NCBI GenBank assembly: GCA_031550535.1
Contig: JAVBOM010000018.1
Span: forward strand, 1-64,000
Source: Avichristensenella sp031550535
Lineage (GTDB): Bacteria; Bacillota; Clostridia; Christensenellales; Aristaeellaceae
Length of the DNA: 64,000 bases
Direction: 5' to 3'
A program made the translations under genes and the position numbers. This document shows, in pieces, positions 39,253 to 47,587 of this stretch. Positions within the stretch are counted from its first letter, which is position 1. Every line of letters begins with the position of its first letter. Under the pieces are notes generated by a model that saw nothing but the letters and a program-made list of their open reading frames with translations, did no database searches and was not told the DNA's origin.

Positions 39253-40392
39253 CTATTTCCCCGCCGCCGCCGATGCCGCGGGCGACGCGCCCGATTCCGC
39301 CGCAGGCGTCGCGCCGGCCGTCGCCTTGGGCGCTGCCGCCGTGGCCGCGGGGCTGGCCGCCGCCTTGCCCGGCGCCGCTTCCGCCGTTGCCGCCACCGGC
39401 ACACGGTTGTCGTACGCGCTCCGGATCGCGGCGACGATATTGCCGTGCGCGTCGTTGAGGCTCATCGTCGCGGAGCTCGTCACGTCGGCCAGCATCTGCT
39501 TATCGGCGTCAGATAACTTGTCGTACTTCGCGGCGTCCTCCGCCTTGTCGCTCCCGGCCACCAGCGGCTTGTTGTTCGTATCGGAGCAGTAGGTTTTCAC
39601 CCACGTTTCGATCTCCGCCACCGTCTTGCCGACGAAGATCCGCTGGTACGTGTCCATTTCCGACGCCCACGTGCCGCTCGTCATCTTGTACGTGTCGCCG
39701 CGCTGGCGCTTCGTCTTCCAGCCCTCGATTTCCTTCTGGTAGTTCTCCTCGGTATCCGGCGTCTTGCCCGCGATGGTTCCGTTGTGCTCCTTGTCCCAGT
39801 TATAGCCGCCCTGCCCTGGGAAGCCGCTGAAGACCGGCATGCCCGCGCCGTCGTAGTTGGGCGTGGCCACCTCCAGCTGATCCACGTACAGACCCAGCAC
39901 GCGGCCCTCCTTGTCAAACAGCGCGGAGGCGAATACCTCGTTGATGCTGTACACCGGGACGCCTTCGGCGTCCTCTCCCGGTCCGATGCGGCCAGCCGTG
40001 CTGATGCCAAAGCCTAGGTACGTGTCCGCGTTCGCGGCCGCCGCCGGGCTGGCCGCCGCGGCTCCGCCATACGGGTACTTCGCCGGGTCCAGCGCGTTGT
40101 TGACCGCGGCAATGACCGCCTTGCTCGTGATCGTCGCGCCGGACACGATGTCCACGTCCGTGCTGCCCTTGGCCAGAATCTCCTGGGCCATGGTGTCCAG
40201 GGCCTTGCCGCCGATCTCCGGGGTTTCGTTCTCTTCCTCAAAGCTGATGGATACGATCTTGCCGCCGTCGCGCGTGACGGCGACGGTAATGTCCCCGCCA
40301 TAGCCTTTCGCCTTGCCGGTGAGCGACTCCGCGCGCGCGCAGGCGCACAGGAGCAGCACAAGGCAAAGGGCTAGCGGAAGAAGCTTCTTCAT
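39253..40392 (-). CDS. FMN-binding domain lipoprotein (extracellular flavoprotein)
   Basis: 379 residues. A lipoprotein-like signal (LVLLLCACAR, Cys near 18) leads an FMN-binding domain (about 25-105) containing VDIVSGATITSKAV, the SGAT-type Thr site to which ApbE attaches FMN covalently. A second conserved region follows (about 120-330: YSINEVFASALFDKEGRVLG, and a Trp/Lys-rich block), then an Ala/Pro-rich C-terminal tail (about 335-379) that may span the cell wall. It probably shuttles electrons at the outer face of the membrane, as in flavin-based extracellular electron transfer. No ApbE or Ndh gene lies in the window. It follows the HD-domain gene by 104 bases. Confidence 0.8.
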   Translation of the reverse strand: MKKLLPLALCLVLLLCACARAESLTGKAKGYGGDITVAVTRDGGKIVSISFEEENETPEIGGKALDTMAQEILAKGSTDVDIVSGATITSKAVIAAVNNALDPAKYPYGGAAAASPAAAANADTYLGFGISTAGRIGPGEDAEGVPVYSINEVFASALFDKEGRVLGLYVDQLEVATPNYDGAGMPVFSGFPGQGGYNWDKEHNGTIAGKTPDTEENYQKEIEGWKTKRQRGDTYKMTSGTWASEMDTYQRIFVGKTVAEIETWVKTYCSDTNNKPLVAGSDKAEDAAKYDKLSDADKQMLADVTSSATMSLNDAHGNIVAAIRSAYDNRVPVAATAEAAPGKAAASPAATAAAPKATAGATPAAESGASPAASAAAGK

Positions 40393-40496
40393 CGGGATAC
40401 ATCCTCCATTCTTGTCCGCGCGGACGCACGGCTTCTGGAATCAGTATGTCCGGTGAGAAGGCGTTTCATGAGCGCGTTTTCGTCGGCAAATATACT

Positions 40497-41210
40497 TTAG
40501 ATGAGCTGCTGTTCGTTGATGATGAGCTTGAAGAGAAGGCCCAGCTTTTCCGCCGCTTTTCGGCAGAGGATCATCCGCTCCAGAAAGATTTCGAAGTAGT
40601 CCATCACGGAGCTGTACTGCGTCTCAACGGTGAGCTTCAGCTTCATCAGCGAGTGCTCCTCGTTGATCTTCACCAGCGACTTTTTCGCCGAATAGTTCAC
40701 ACGGTCGTGGATGTCGAACGCCGCCTGGTCGTCGTTGCGCACGCGGCTGCGCCGCACGTCCGTCTTGTCGGCCAGGATCAGCGCGGCGGTGATCGGGTTA
40801 ATCGGCACAGCGGTGCCCTCGTCGTGGTTGCCGATGGCGGTCACGATGGCGGCGATATCCTCCGCGGGCGCGCCCATGTCGTTTAGGATCTGGAACGCCA
40901 TGATGGCCCCGCTCTGCGCGTGGTCCACCCGGTTAACCAGGTTGCCGATGTCGTGCAGGTACGCGGCGATCTGCACCAGCTCGATGTCCCGCGCCGGGTA
41001 GCCCAGCGTTTCCAGGATGTACTTGGCCGTCTCCGCGACGGTCCCGACATGCGCGAAGCCGTGCTCGGTGTACCCGATCGACTTCATGGACGCGTCCGCG
41101 CGCTCAATATAGATCCGGACCGCCGCATTGGCCCGGACGGCCGCAAACGTGACGCCCTCTTTGGGTTCCATTGTGTTTGTGCTTTCCATCGTTAGGTTCG
41201 TGTTCTCCAT
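40497..41210 (-). CDS. HD-domain phosphohydrolase
   Basis: 237 residues with an HD metal-dependent hydrolase core. H in YTEHGFAHVG, HD in AAYLHDIGN, then GNHDEG and a terminal D in ILADKTDVRR give the expected H...HD...D set. The substrate is probably a phosphoester such as a nucleotide; none can be assigned. The N-terminus carries a near-duplication (MENTNLT/MESTNT/MEP), and the nearest AGGAGG lies about 18 bases from the first ATG, so the true start is uncertain (41210, 41189 or 41171). It begins 30 bases after ktrA, which places it in the potassium-uptake operon. Cyclic dinucleotides control RCK proteins such as KtrA, so a signalling role is worth considering. Confidence 0.8.
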   Translation of the reverse strand: MENTNLTMESTNTMEPKEGVTFAAVRANAAVRIYIERADASMKSIGYTEHGFAHVGTVAETAKYILETLGYPARDIELVQIAAYLHDIGNLVNRVDHAQSGAIMAFQILNDMGAPAEDIAAIVTAIGNHDEGTAVPINPITAALILADKTDVRRSRVRNDDQAAFDIHDRVNYSAKKSLVKINEEHSLMKLKLTVETQYSSVMDYFEIFLERMILCRKAAEKLGLLFKLIINEQQLI

Positions 41211-41240
41211 AGTTTCCGTAGTTTTATTCCTCCTACTGAA

Positions 41241-41921
41241 TTATTCCCCGGACAAAAAGGCTTCGAACCGTTGCACGTCGTCCGTTTTGCCAATGAGGAT
41301 GGCCACGTCCCCGGCGGAAAGCCGCCGGTCGGGGCCGATGTCGGTCGTGATGCCATAGGTATCGATCAGCGCGATGATGTTCAGCCCGTACTTCTTGCGG
41401 ATGCCGGATTCCAGCACGCTTTTCCCCGCGATGCGCTCCGTCAGCCGCAACTCCGATATCTCGATGTCCGCGCTGATGGACAGGAAATCCAGCACGTTTG
41501 CGGTGGTGAGGCGCTTTGCCAGCCGGACGGCCATGTCGGACTCCGGGTACACCACCTCCGCGCCCAGCAGCTCCAGCACGCGGCCCTGGTCGCGGCTGAT
41601 GGCCTTGGCGATGATGCGGGGCACGCCCAGCTCCTTGACCGTCAGCGTCGTCAGGATGCTGGTGTCAATCTTTTCGCCGATGCAGATGATGACCGCGTCG
41701 CAGTTCTGGATGCCCGCCTGGGTCAGCGTCTCCCGGTCCAGCGTTTCCGCCACGAACGCGGTGTCCGTGTACGCGCGCGCCTCGCGGATTTTTGCCTCGC
41801 TGCTGTCCAGCACCAGCACGTCGCGCCCGGCGTTCGCCAGCGTCTCCGCCAGCGTGGCGCCGAACCGGCCCAGGCCGATCACGCCGAACGACGCTTCTTT
41901 TTTCTCTTTTTCTCTGGGCAT
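41241..41921 (-). CDS. Potassium uptake regulatory subunit KtrA (TrkA-like RCK protein)
   Basis: 226 residues. An RCK-N Rossmann domain with FGVIGLGRFGATLAETLA and VLVLDSSEAKIREAR (acidic end of strand 2, NAD/ATP binding) is followed by an RCK-C domain (about 140-225: LRLTERIAGKSVLESGIRKK), the site where c-di-AMP binds in Bacillota KtrA. ATG 41921 is supported by the GGAGATTACC box just upstream; sequence further upstream belongs to ktrB. The length (226) matches KtrA. It forms the cytoplasmic ring that gates KtrB. Confidence 0.92.
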   Translation of the reverse strand: MPREKEKKEASFGVIGLGRFGATLAETLANAGRDVLVLDSSEAKIREARAYTDTAFVAETLDRETLTQAGIQNCDAVIICIGEKIDTSILTTLTVKELGVPRIIAKAISRDQGRVLELLGAEVVYPESDMAVRLAKRLTTANVLDFLSISADIEISELRLTERIAGKSVLESGIRKKYGLNIIALIDTYGITTDIGPDRRLSAGDVAILIGKTDDVQRFEAFLSGE

Positions 41922-41932
41922 GGTAATCTCCT

Positions 41933-43243
41933 TTATCCTATCGGGATCGGTTCTTCCGAATAGTGGAGCGACGGCAGCGCCCGGAACGTCAGCAGCGACG
42001 CGACGGTGAGCGGTCCAAGCCGCCCAATGAACATCGTCAGCGTGATGGCGAGCTTGCTGCCATCGCACAGCTCCGGCGTGATGCCGGTGGAAAGCCCCAC
42101 CGTGCCGAACGCGGACACGACCTCGAACAGCAGCGCCTCGATGTCCAGGTGCGGCTCCAGGATCAGCATTACCAGCAGCACCGCGGAGCACAGGCCAATG
42201 GCCAGCGTCGTGATGACGAACGCCTTGTACAGCGTGTCGCGCGGGATGCGGCGCTTGAACGCCGTGGCGTGCTTGCTCGCCGCGATGGAATACGTCGCCA
42301 CCAGCAGCGAGAAGAACGTCGTCGTCTTAATGCCGCCGCCCGTGGAACCGGGTGACGCGCCGATGAACATCAATATAATGATAACGAACAGCCCCGCGCT
42401 GGAAAACTCGCCCAGCGGGTACGTCGTGAAGCCCGCCGTCCGGGCGGACACGCTCAGGAAGAACGCGCCCAGCCAGTCCACTTTCGCCGACGCGCGGATG
42501 AGCACCGTGCCCACAGCCAGCAGGCACGCCGTCACGGTCAGGACCACCTTGCTGTGCAGCGTGAGCTTCCGAAACGACCGCTTGTGCAGCACATCCAGCA
42601 CGACCAGGAAACCGATGCCGCCCATGATGATGAGCCCTGCCGTCGTCAGGTTCAGCAGCACGTCGTGCTGGTAGGGAATCAGGTTGGTCAGGTTCCCCAG
42701 GATGTCAAAGCCCGCGTTGTTGAACGCCGCGACGGTGTGGAACGCGCTGTAGCCCAGCGCCGTAAGCGGGGGAAACCGCCGCGAAAACGCGATGAAGCTG
42801 AGCACGAGGCCGACGAACTCCACGGAGAATGTCATCAGCAGCACGGCGCGCACCAGCCGGACAACGCCCTGCAGGGAGTCAAGATTCAGCCCCTCCTGCA
42901 CGAGCATGCGCTCCTTAAACCCCACGCGCCGCCGCGCCAGCAGGATCACGGCCACGCCCACGGAGGACACGCCCAGCCCGCCAATTTGGATCAGCAGCGC
43001 GAGCAGCGTCCGGCCAAAGATGGTGAACGTGTCGCCCGCATCCACGACGATCAGCCCGGTCACGCATACGGCACTGGTCGAGGTGAACAGCGCGTCCACG
43101 AACGAGACGGTCTGCCCGTCCCGGATGGAGATGGGCAGCATCAGCCCTGCCGTGCCGATGAAGATCACCGCCAGAAACCCCAGCACGATCAGCCGCCCCG
43201 GGCTGACCCGGCCAATAGCGCGCAGCGCGCGTTTGACAATCAT
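41933..43243 (-). CDS. Potassium uptake channel subunit KtrB (TrkH family)
   Basis: 436-residue membrane protein with four M1-P-M2 repeats. The four pore-loop segments are visible: SAVCVTGLIV, VAAFNNAGFD, SARTAGFTTY and VSAFGTVGLSTG, each with the filter glycine. It imports K+ with Na+ coupling. ATG 43243 is chosen because AAAGGCGG lies 10 bases upstream; the frame remains open further upstream only because it reads through a type A repeat (43269-43328). ktrA starts 11 bases after its stop. Confidence 0.93.
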   Translation of the reverse strand: MIVKRALRAIGRVSPGRLIVLGFLAVIFIGTAGLMLPISIRDGQTVSFVDALFTSTSAVCVTGLIVVDAGDTFTIFGRTLLALLIQIGGLGVSSVGVAVILLARRRVGFKERMLVQEGLNLDSLQGVVRLVRAVLLMTFSVEFVGLVLSFIAFSRRFPPLTALGYSAFHTVAAFNNAGFDILGNLTNLIPYQHDVLLNLTTAGLIIMGGIGFLVVLDVLHKRSFRKLTLHSKVVLTVTACLLAVGTVLIRASAKVDWLGAFFLSVSARTAGFTTYPLGEFSSAGLFVIIILMFIGASPGSTGGGIKTTTFFSLLVATYSIAASKHATAFKRRIPRDTLYKAFVITTLAIGLCSAVLLVMLILEPHLDIEALLFEVVSAFGTVGLSTGITPELCDGSKLAITLTMFIGRLGPLTVASLLTFRALPSLHYSEEPIPIG

Positions 43244-43268
43244 TCCGAAGGTTCCGCCTTTCGTGTAA

Positions 43269-43328
43269 GAGGTAGGGATTCCTGGCGGAATCCCCTTATG
43301 GCGCCCGATTCTTCGAATTCGCGCCGCC
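43269..43328 (-). repeat. Type A dispersed repeat, copy 11
   Basis: Full reverse copy in the 5' leader of ktrB, 26 bases before its start codon, where two stem-loops could affect translation. Confidence 0.9.
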
Positions 43329-43332
43329 ATCA

Positions 43333-43550
43333 TCAAAGGTTCAGCCGCGACAGCGCGCGGTCCTGCGCGGCGTGGAACGCGGGCAGGTCGGAACGGTAGG
43401 TTTCCCGAACGTCCCGCGTGCCAATCACCTCGTAGGAATGCGCGGCGAGGTTCCACAAGCCACGGATGTGTGCCGGGGCACTTCCGCCGCATTCAGCAGA
43501 AAATCGTCCGTGAACGCCCGGGGCAATTCTTCGATATACAGCGGAAACGG
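43333..43550 (-). pseudogene. Frameshifted gene fragment
   Basis: On the minus strand a plausible peptide PLYIEELPRAFTDDFLLNAA runs to about 43470. After a one-base shift it continues as RGLWNLAAHSYEVIGTRDVR, YRSDLPAFHAAQDRALSRLN and a stop at 43333. Codon choice looks gene-like in both pieces. It is flanked by a full and a half type A repeat, so it looks like the remnant of a small gene disrupted in a repeat-rich spot. The family is not recognised. Confidence 0.35.
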
Positions 43551-43573
43551 CGCTGATTTTCCGAATCCGCGCC
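43549..43573 (+). repeat. Type A half repeat (first hairpin only)
   Basis: GGCGCTGATTTTCC-GAATCCGCGCC, the first hairpin alone, at the upstream end of the gene fragment. Confidence 0.6.
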
Positions 43574-43715
43574 AGAAGGAGGTTTCATCCGTTTCCTGCT
43601 GTCCATGCGCTCGCCTTCGGGGCATATTGTACCGCAAAGTGGCCGTTTTCGCAATGCAAACCGCTCCACGGCATCGCTTGCGGTGCTGAGCATACCCGCC
43701 GGGCGCGCGTCGATC

Positions 43716-43744
43716 CAAAAGGCGCGGCTACAAAAGCCGCGCCT
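43716..43744 (-). terminator. Intrinsic terminator after the DUF4097 gene
   Basis: AGGCGCGGCT and AGCCGCGCCT form a perfect 10-bp stem with a 5-base loop, followed on the minus strand by TTTTGG. Confidence 0.75.
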
Positions 43745-43771
43745 GTTTGGGTGTTCCTTCGTCACGCTCCG

Positions 43772-44566
43772 TCACGCCTCCGGTGTCACCTCAACCCGCC
43801 CGGATACGGTCCGGAGCGTCAGATGCGCGGCGGGCGAAGGGCCCACGGTGCCGCGCCGGTCGTGCTTGCCGCCGGACAGGCTGCCGGGGAAAGCGATATC
43901 CACCTTGCCGCTGACGCTGCGCGCGTCCACGGAAAAGGACAGGGACGCGGGCACGGACACGCGCACGCCGCCGCTGGTGCTCTCGGCCCGGATGTCACCC
44001 GTCACCGCGCGGTACGCCAGTGTGACGCCGCCGGAGACGGTGCGGAACCGCCCGCTGCCCGCGGCGTGCCCGATGCGGATGCCGCCGCTGGTCGTGTGCG
44101 CGTCGGCCACTGCCTCCAGCCGCCCCACGTCAATGCCGCCGCTGATGGTGAAGAACGCCGCCGTGCCGGCCGTGATGTCATCCACGGCGACGCGGCCGCT
44201 CGTAGAGGTCAGCGTCACTTCGCTCAGAACGTACCGCCCCTCGGCCACGATGGAGCCGCTGACGCTCTTGGCTGAAAACGCCCCGAAGTAGCTCTTGGGC
44301 ACATACAGCTCGATATGCCCGCGCAGGAAGTTGTACATCGGCGAACGCTCGCCATGCCGGATGCTCACGTGGCCGCCTTCCACGGAGATTCGCGCCAGCA
44401 GTTCCGGGTCGGACGCGTTCAGGTACTCTTTGAGCACCAGCACGTCGCCCGGGGCTTGATATACCGCAATCCGTTCGGAAATATACTCAATGGACACGTG
44501 TTCGACATCGCCCACGGGAATCTCCTGTGTGTTGACCAACTCGATCGGGCGAAAAGGGGAAACCAT
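43772..44566 (-). CDS. DUF4097 beta-helix-like repeat protein
   Basis: 264 residues made of repeated short beta motifs around SGS/SGG turns: FSAKSVSGSIVAEG, TLTSTSGRVAVDD, FTISGGIDVGRLEA, AHTTSGGIRIGHA, FRTVSGGVTLAY, AESTSGGVRVSVP and DARSVSGKVDIAF. This is the DUF4097 (adhesin-like) pattern, often found near envelope-stress regulators. It has no signal peptide from this start (MVSPFRPIELVNTQ), so location is uncertain. AGGCAGGTG precedes ATG 44566; the frame is open further upstream but runs into the tRNA terminator. It is transcribed alone. Confidence 0.8.
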   Translation of the reverse strand: MVSPFRPIELVNTQEIPVGDVEHVSIEYISERIAVYQAPGDVLVLKEYLNASDPELLARISVEGGHVSIRHGERSPMYNFLRGHIELYVPKSYFGAFSAKSVSGSIVAEGRYVLSEVTLTSTSGRVAVDDITAGTAAFFTISGGIDVGRLEAVADAHTTSGGIRIGHAAGSGRFRTVSGGVTLAYRAVTGDIRAESTSGGVRVSVPASLSFSVDARSVSGKVDIAFPGSLSGGKHDRRGTVGPSPAAHLTLRTVSGRVEVTPEA

Positions 44567-44710
44567 GCAATGCACCTGCCTTCCGGTTGATGATGCTCTG
44601 AGCATAATGCCCCGGCGGCCCGGTGTCAATGCCCGGCGGCCATCTCTAATGGAATTCCAAAGCGGTGCTAATGGGGCGGCAAGAGGCGCGCGGGTCATGC
44701 GGCCAGAAGA

Positions 44711-44758
44711 TGCAAAAACCCGCGAAAGTCTTGCCATGCAAGCCTTGCGGGTTTTTGC
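44711..44758 (-). terminator. Terminator of the tRNA-Val gene
   Basis: GCAAAAACCCGC and GCGGGTTTTTGC arms (about 44712-44723 and 44747-44758) form a strong stem immediately downstream of the tRNA 3' end on the minus strand, with an A/T-rich base acting as the U tract. Confidence 0.75.
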
Positions 44759-44760
44759 AA

Positions 44761-44837
44761 TGGTGGGGTTAAATGGGCTCGAACCATCGACCTCCACGAT
44801 GTCAACGTGGCACTCTAACCAACTGAGCTATAACCCC
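44761..44837 (-). tRNA. tRNA-Val (anticodon GAC), with encoded CCA
   Basis: 77 nt on the minus strand. The acceptor stem GGGGTTA pairs with TAACCCC; the D arm is GCTCAGTTGGTTAGAGT; the anticodon stem CCACG/CGTGG frames the loop TTGACAT, which gives anticodon GAC (valine). The T arm contains GGTTCGAGCC, followed by discriminator A and an encoded CCA. Confidence 0.95.
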
Positions 44838-44970
44838 GAGCAGACGATAGTATACACTATACCGGCGCAAAATGCAAGCTAAAATCTCTGCGCCGGGCAA
44901 AGACCGCCGGCTTTCCTGTGGCACGGCGCTTTCCGCGCGGCCGCCCGGCCAAAAGACGCGCCGTTGCCCC

Positions 44971-45000
44971 TTGCGCGCGGTGCCTCATGGTATATATAAT
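44971..45000 (+). promoter_or_regulatory. Candidate promoter of the GH105 gene
   Basis: TATAAT (44995-45000) is perfect; the -35 TTGCGC (44971-44976) is weak at a spacing of 18. It lies 70 bases before the GH105 start. Confidence 0.5.
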
Positions 45001-45069
45001 GTATCAAAAGCATAGGCGCGCGGAGGGCACCCGACCCGCCACACGCGCGACCTTGGAGGAGGAAACGGC

Positions 45070-46122
45070 ATGTGGAACAAAAGAGAGCTGGAGGCGCTTT
45101 CGGAGCGCGTGCTCGGCATGCTCCGGCGCGAACACGACGCGGGCGAGAGCCGCGGGCATATGACCATGGACAACTGGGAGTGGCCCACCGGCGTCGCCCT
45201 GTACGGCTTATGGAAAACGTACGACCAGACCGGCCGGGCCGATGTGCTCGAATACCTTCAGGCGTGGTACGCGCGGCAGCTTGCGGGGCCCGCGCCGCAC
45301 CGCAATGTGAACACCGTCGCGCCCATGCTGGCGCTCACCTGCCTGTACGAGCGCACGCGCGCGCCGGAATACCTGCCGCCCATCGAGAGCTGGGCCGACT
45401 GGGTGATGCACGCCATGCCGCGCACGGAGTTTGACGGCCTGCAGCACATCACCGTGTGGAACAAGCATTATCAGCAGCTTTGGGCCGACACGCTGTTCAT
45501 GACGGCGCTGTTCCTGCTCAAAGCCGGGCTGGTGCTGGGCCGGACGGACTGGGTGGAGGAAGCGAAGTATCAGTTCCTGCTGCATAGCCGGTATTTGCAG
45601 GAGACGCGCACCGGTCTGCTGACGCACGGCTGGACGTTCGACTGCCGCCACGCCTTTGCGGGCGCGCACTGGGCACGGGGCAACGCCTGGTTTACCGCCG
45701 CCGGCGCGGAGATGCTCTCCATGCTGCCGGAGCACGACGCCGCCGCGCGGCTGGTCCTCTCGGCGCTGCGCGACCAGGTGCAGGCGCTGTGGAAGCTGCA
45801 GCGCGAGAGCGGTCTGTTCACGACGCTGCTGGATGTGGAGGAGACCTACGAGGAGACATCGGCGACGGCCGGCATCGCCTACGGCGTGCTGCGCGGCGTG
45901 CGGCTGGGGTATGTGGGCGAGGGCTACCGCGACATGGCGGAAAAGGCGGCGCGCGCCGTGATCGGCAAAATCGCCCCGGACGGCACGGTGATGGGCGTCT
46001 CCGGCGGCACGGGCATGGGGCATACCCTGGCGTTCTATCGCGCCATTGAGCAGACACCGACGGCGTACGGCCAGGGGCTTACGTTCTTGATGCTGACGGA
46101 ACTGATGGAGATTGCGGAGTAG
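45070..46122 (+). CDS. GH105 unsaturated rhamnogalacturonyl hydrolase
   Basis: 350 residues with the (alpha/alpha)6-barrel pattern of GH88/GH105 (YteR-like). Conserved blocks: WPTGVALYGLWKTY, LQHITVWNKHYQQLWADTLF (the Asp here corresponds to the catalytic acid), HGWTFDCRH, HWARGNAWFT and EETSATAGIAYGVLRG. There is no signal peptide, so it works in the cytoplasm on unsaturated disaccharides left by pectate or rhamnogalacturonan lyases after import. TTGGAGGAGG lies before the ATG. It is monocistronic. It shows that the organism feeds on plant pectin, which matters for interpreting the sugar operon at 26781. Confidence 0.92.
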   Translation: MWNKRELEALSERVLGMLRREHDAGESRGHMTMDNWEWPTGVALYGLWKTYDQTGRADVLEYLQAWYARQLAGPAPHRNVNTVAPMLALTCLYERTRAPEYLPPIESWADWVMHAMPRTEFDGLQHITVWNKHYQQLWADTLFMTALFLLKAGLVLGRTDWVEEAKYQFLLHSRYLQETRTGLLTHGWTFDCRHAFAGAHWARGNAWFTAAGAEMLSMLPEHDAAARLVLSALRDQVQALWKLQRESGLFTTLLDVEETYEETSATAGIAYGVLRGVRLGYVGEGYRDMAEKAARAVIGKIAPDGTVMGVSGGTGMGHTLAFYRAIEQTPTAYGQGLTFLMLTELMEIAE

Positions 46123-46623
46123 GGGTGGAGGAAGAGGAGAAGGCGCTGGGACGCTGTCCCAGGCCCTGCCAAAGGGATTTCATCCCTCTGGACTCCCATC
46201 ATTTCACCTCACGGCGGGAGGTATTATGCATGTCAATAGTACAAAATTGGCTGCATGTTCGGTAGCCAGTCAGGCGAACGTACCGCATGCATCGTGAATC
46301 GCGAGAGCGGGGCGCGCCACCATTCGCGGTGATCGTCCAGCAGTTGTCCCCGCTGGCTTCTGGCGGCGCTGTTCAATAATCTATCCACCAGATGATGGAA
46401 TCCTACGAGATGAAATCCCTTGGCGGGGCCAAAGGGCTGGAAGCCTGCTCCGCCAGTACACCGGAGGCAGCCGTCGCCAGTGGCGGAAAAAGCGAGCTGG
46501 CGATGCCCCCGGCACAAAACCAAGCACCCGCAGTGGGGGATGAAGCGAGGCGAGATGCGTCCCGGCACAGCGCGACAATGCCGAAGCGCACAGCGCCCCT
46601 TACATCCCCCAACACTCCCACAC
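46123..46623. other. Non-coding repeat-like stretch
   Basis: No gene is supportable. CTGGGAC-GCT-GTCCCAG (about 46145-46161) can form a hairpin just after the GH105 gene without a clear T-run. From about 46440 to 46590 there are degenerate type B features: GCCAGTGGCGGA, a second AGTGGGGGATGAAGCGAG, and CAGCGCGACAATGCCGAAG. Confidence 0.5.
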
Positions 46624-46650
46624 AAAAAAGGGCGGTTTACACCACCGCCC
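46624..46650 (-). terminator. Terminator overlapping the LD-carboxypeptidase stop codon
   Basis: GGGCGG (46630-46635) pairs with CCGCCC (46645-46650), followed on the minus strand by six T residues. The gene's stop codon lies in the loop. It ends the salvage operon. Confidence 0.75.
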
Positions 46651-47587
46651 CCTCCACAATCTCCACCGTCTTTTCCTCCGCGTCCATCTCGCACATCACC
46701 CCAAAGGGCAGCGTGAGATTCGGCGTGCAATGCCCGCAGCGGATGCCGGCCAGCACGGGCTTCCCGATGTCGCCGAGCAGATCCTCAAAAACCTGCGGCA
46801 GGGTCAGGCTATGTTCCTCGTCGCTGGTCGTGATGTCCGTAAACTCGCCCAGCAGCACGCCGGCGCACCGGTCAAACACCCCGGCGTTTTTCAGTTGGGC
46901 CAGATACCGGTCCACCGCGTAGCGCGATTCGTCGATCTCCTCCATGAACAGGATCGCCCCGTCAAAGTCATAGGCGTAGGGCGTGCCCATCAAGCTGATG
47001 AGCAGGCTCAGGTTGCCGCCGATCAGCGGGCCTTTCGCGCGCCCGGGCACGAGCGTTTCGCGCGGGAACCCCTCCGGGTTCAGCACCGGGCCGATCGGCG
47101 CGGGATCACCCACCGCGCGCCAGAAGGACGCGGCACTGAACGCGTCGTTCTCCTCACGCGCCATGTCGGACACAGCCATCAGACCATGGAAGGTTACAAG
47201 GTTCGCCTTCTCGCGGAACGCGCTGTGCAGCGCCGTGATGTCGCTGTAGCCGGAGAATACCTTCGGGTTCGCGCGGATCACGTCGTAGTCCAGGCTGCCC
47301 AGGATGCGGCTGGCGCCGTACCCACCGCGCACGCAGAGGATCGCGTCCACCGTGTCGTCGGCGAAAAAGCGGTTGATGTCCCCCGCCCGGAGCGCGTCCG
47401 GCCCGGCCAGATACCCGTAGCGCGCGAGGCAGCTTTCCGCCGCCGTCACCTTGTACCCGAGCGATTCCAGATAACCGACCGCGATGGGCAGCTTTTCCGT
47501 GTCCGGCAGACCGCTGGACGGCGCGAGCAGACCGATTGTCTGGCCCGACGCCAGCGCGCGCGGCTTTTGCAACCCGCCCCTCATCAC
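46637..47587 (-). CDS. LD-carboxypeptidase, S66 family (MccF/LdcA/YkfA-like)
   Basis: 316-residue cytoplasmic serine peptidase. The nucleophile lies in FSGYSDITAL, and candidate Glu and His of the triad are in MEEIDESRYAV and GIRCGHCTPN. The block CVRGGYGASRIL is also conserved. It removes the terminal D-alanine from tetrapeptides of recycled cell wall, as LdcA and YkfA do. The start is GTG 47587 or ATG 47584; both overlap the stop of the M55 gene, so translation is coupled. It is the last gene of the cell-wall-peptide cluster. Confidence 0.9.
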   Translation of the reverse strand: MMRGGLQKPRALASGQTIGLLAPSSGLPDTEKLPIAVGYLESLGYKVTAAESCLARYGYLAGPDALRAGDINRFFADDTVDAILCVRGGYGASRILGSLDYDVIRANPKVFSGYSDITALHSAFREKANLVTFHGLMAVSDMAREENDAFSAASFWRAVGDPAPIGPVLNPEGFPRETLVPGRAKGPLIGGNLSLLISLMGTPYAYDFDGAILFMEEIDESRYAVDRYLAQLKNAGVFDRCAGVLLGEFTDITTSDEEHSLTLPQVFEDLLGDIGKPVLAGIRCGHCTPNLTLPFGVMCEMDAEEKTVEIVEGAVV

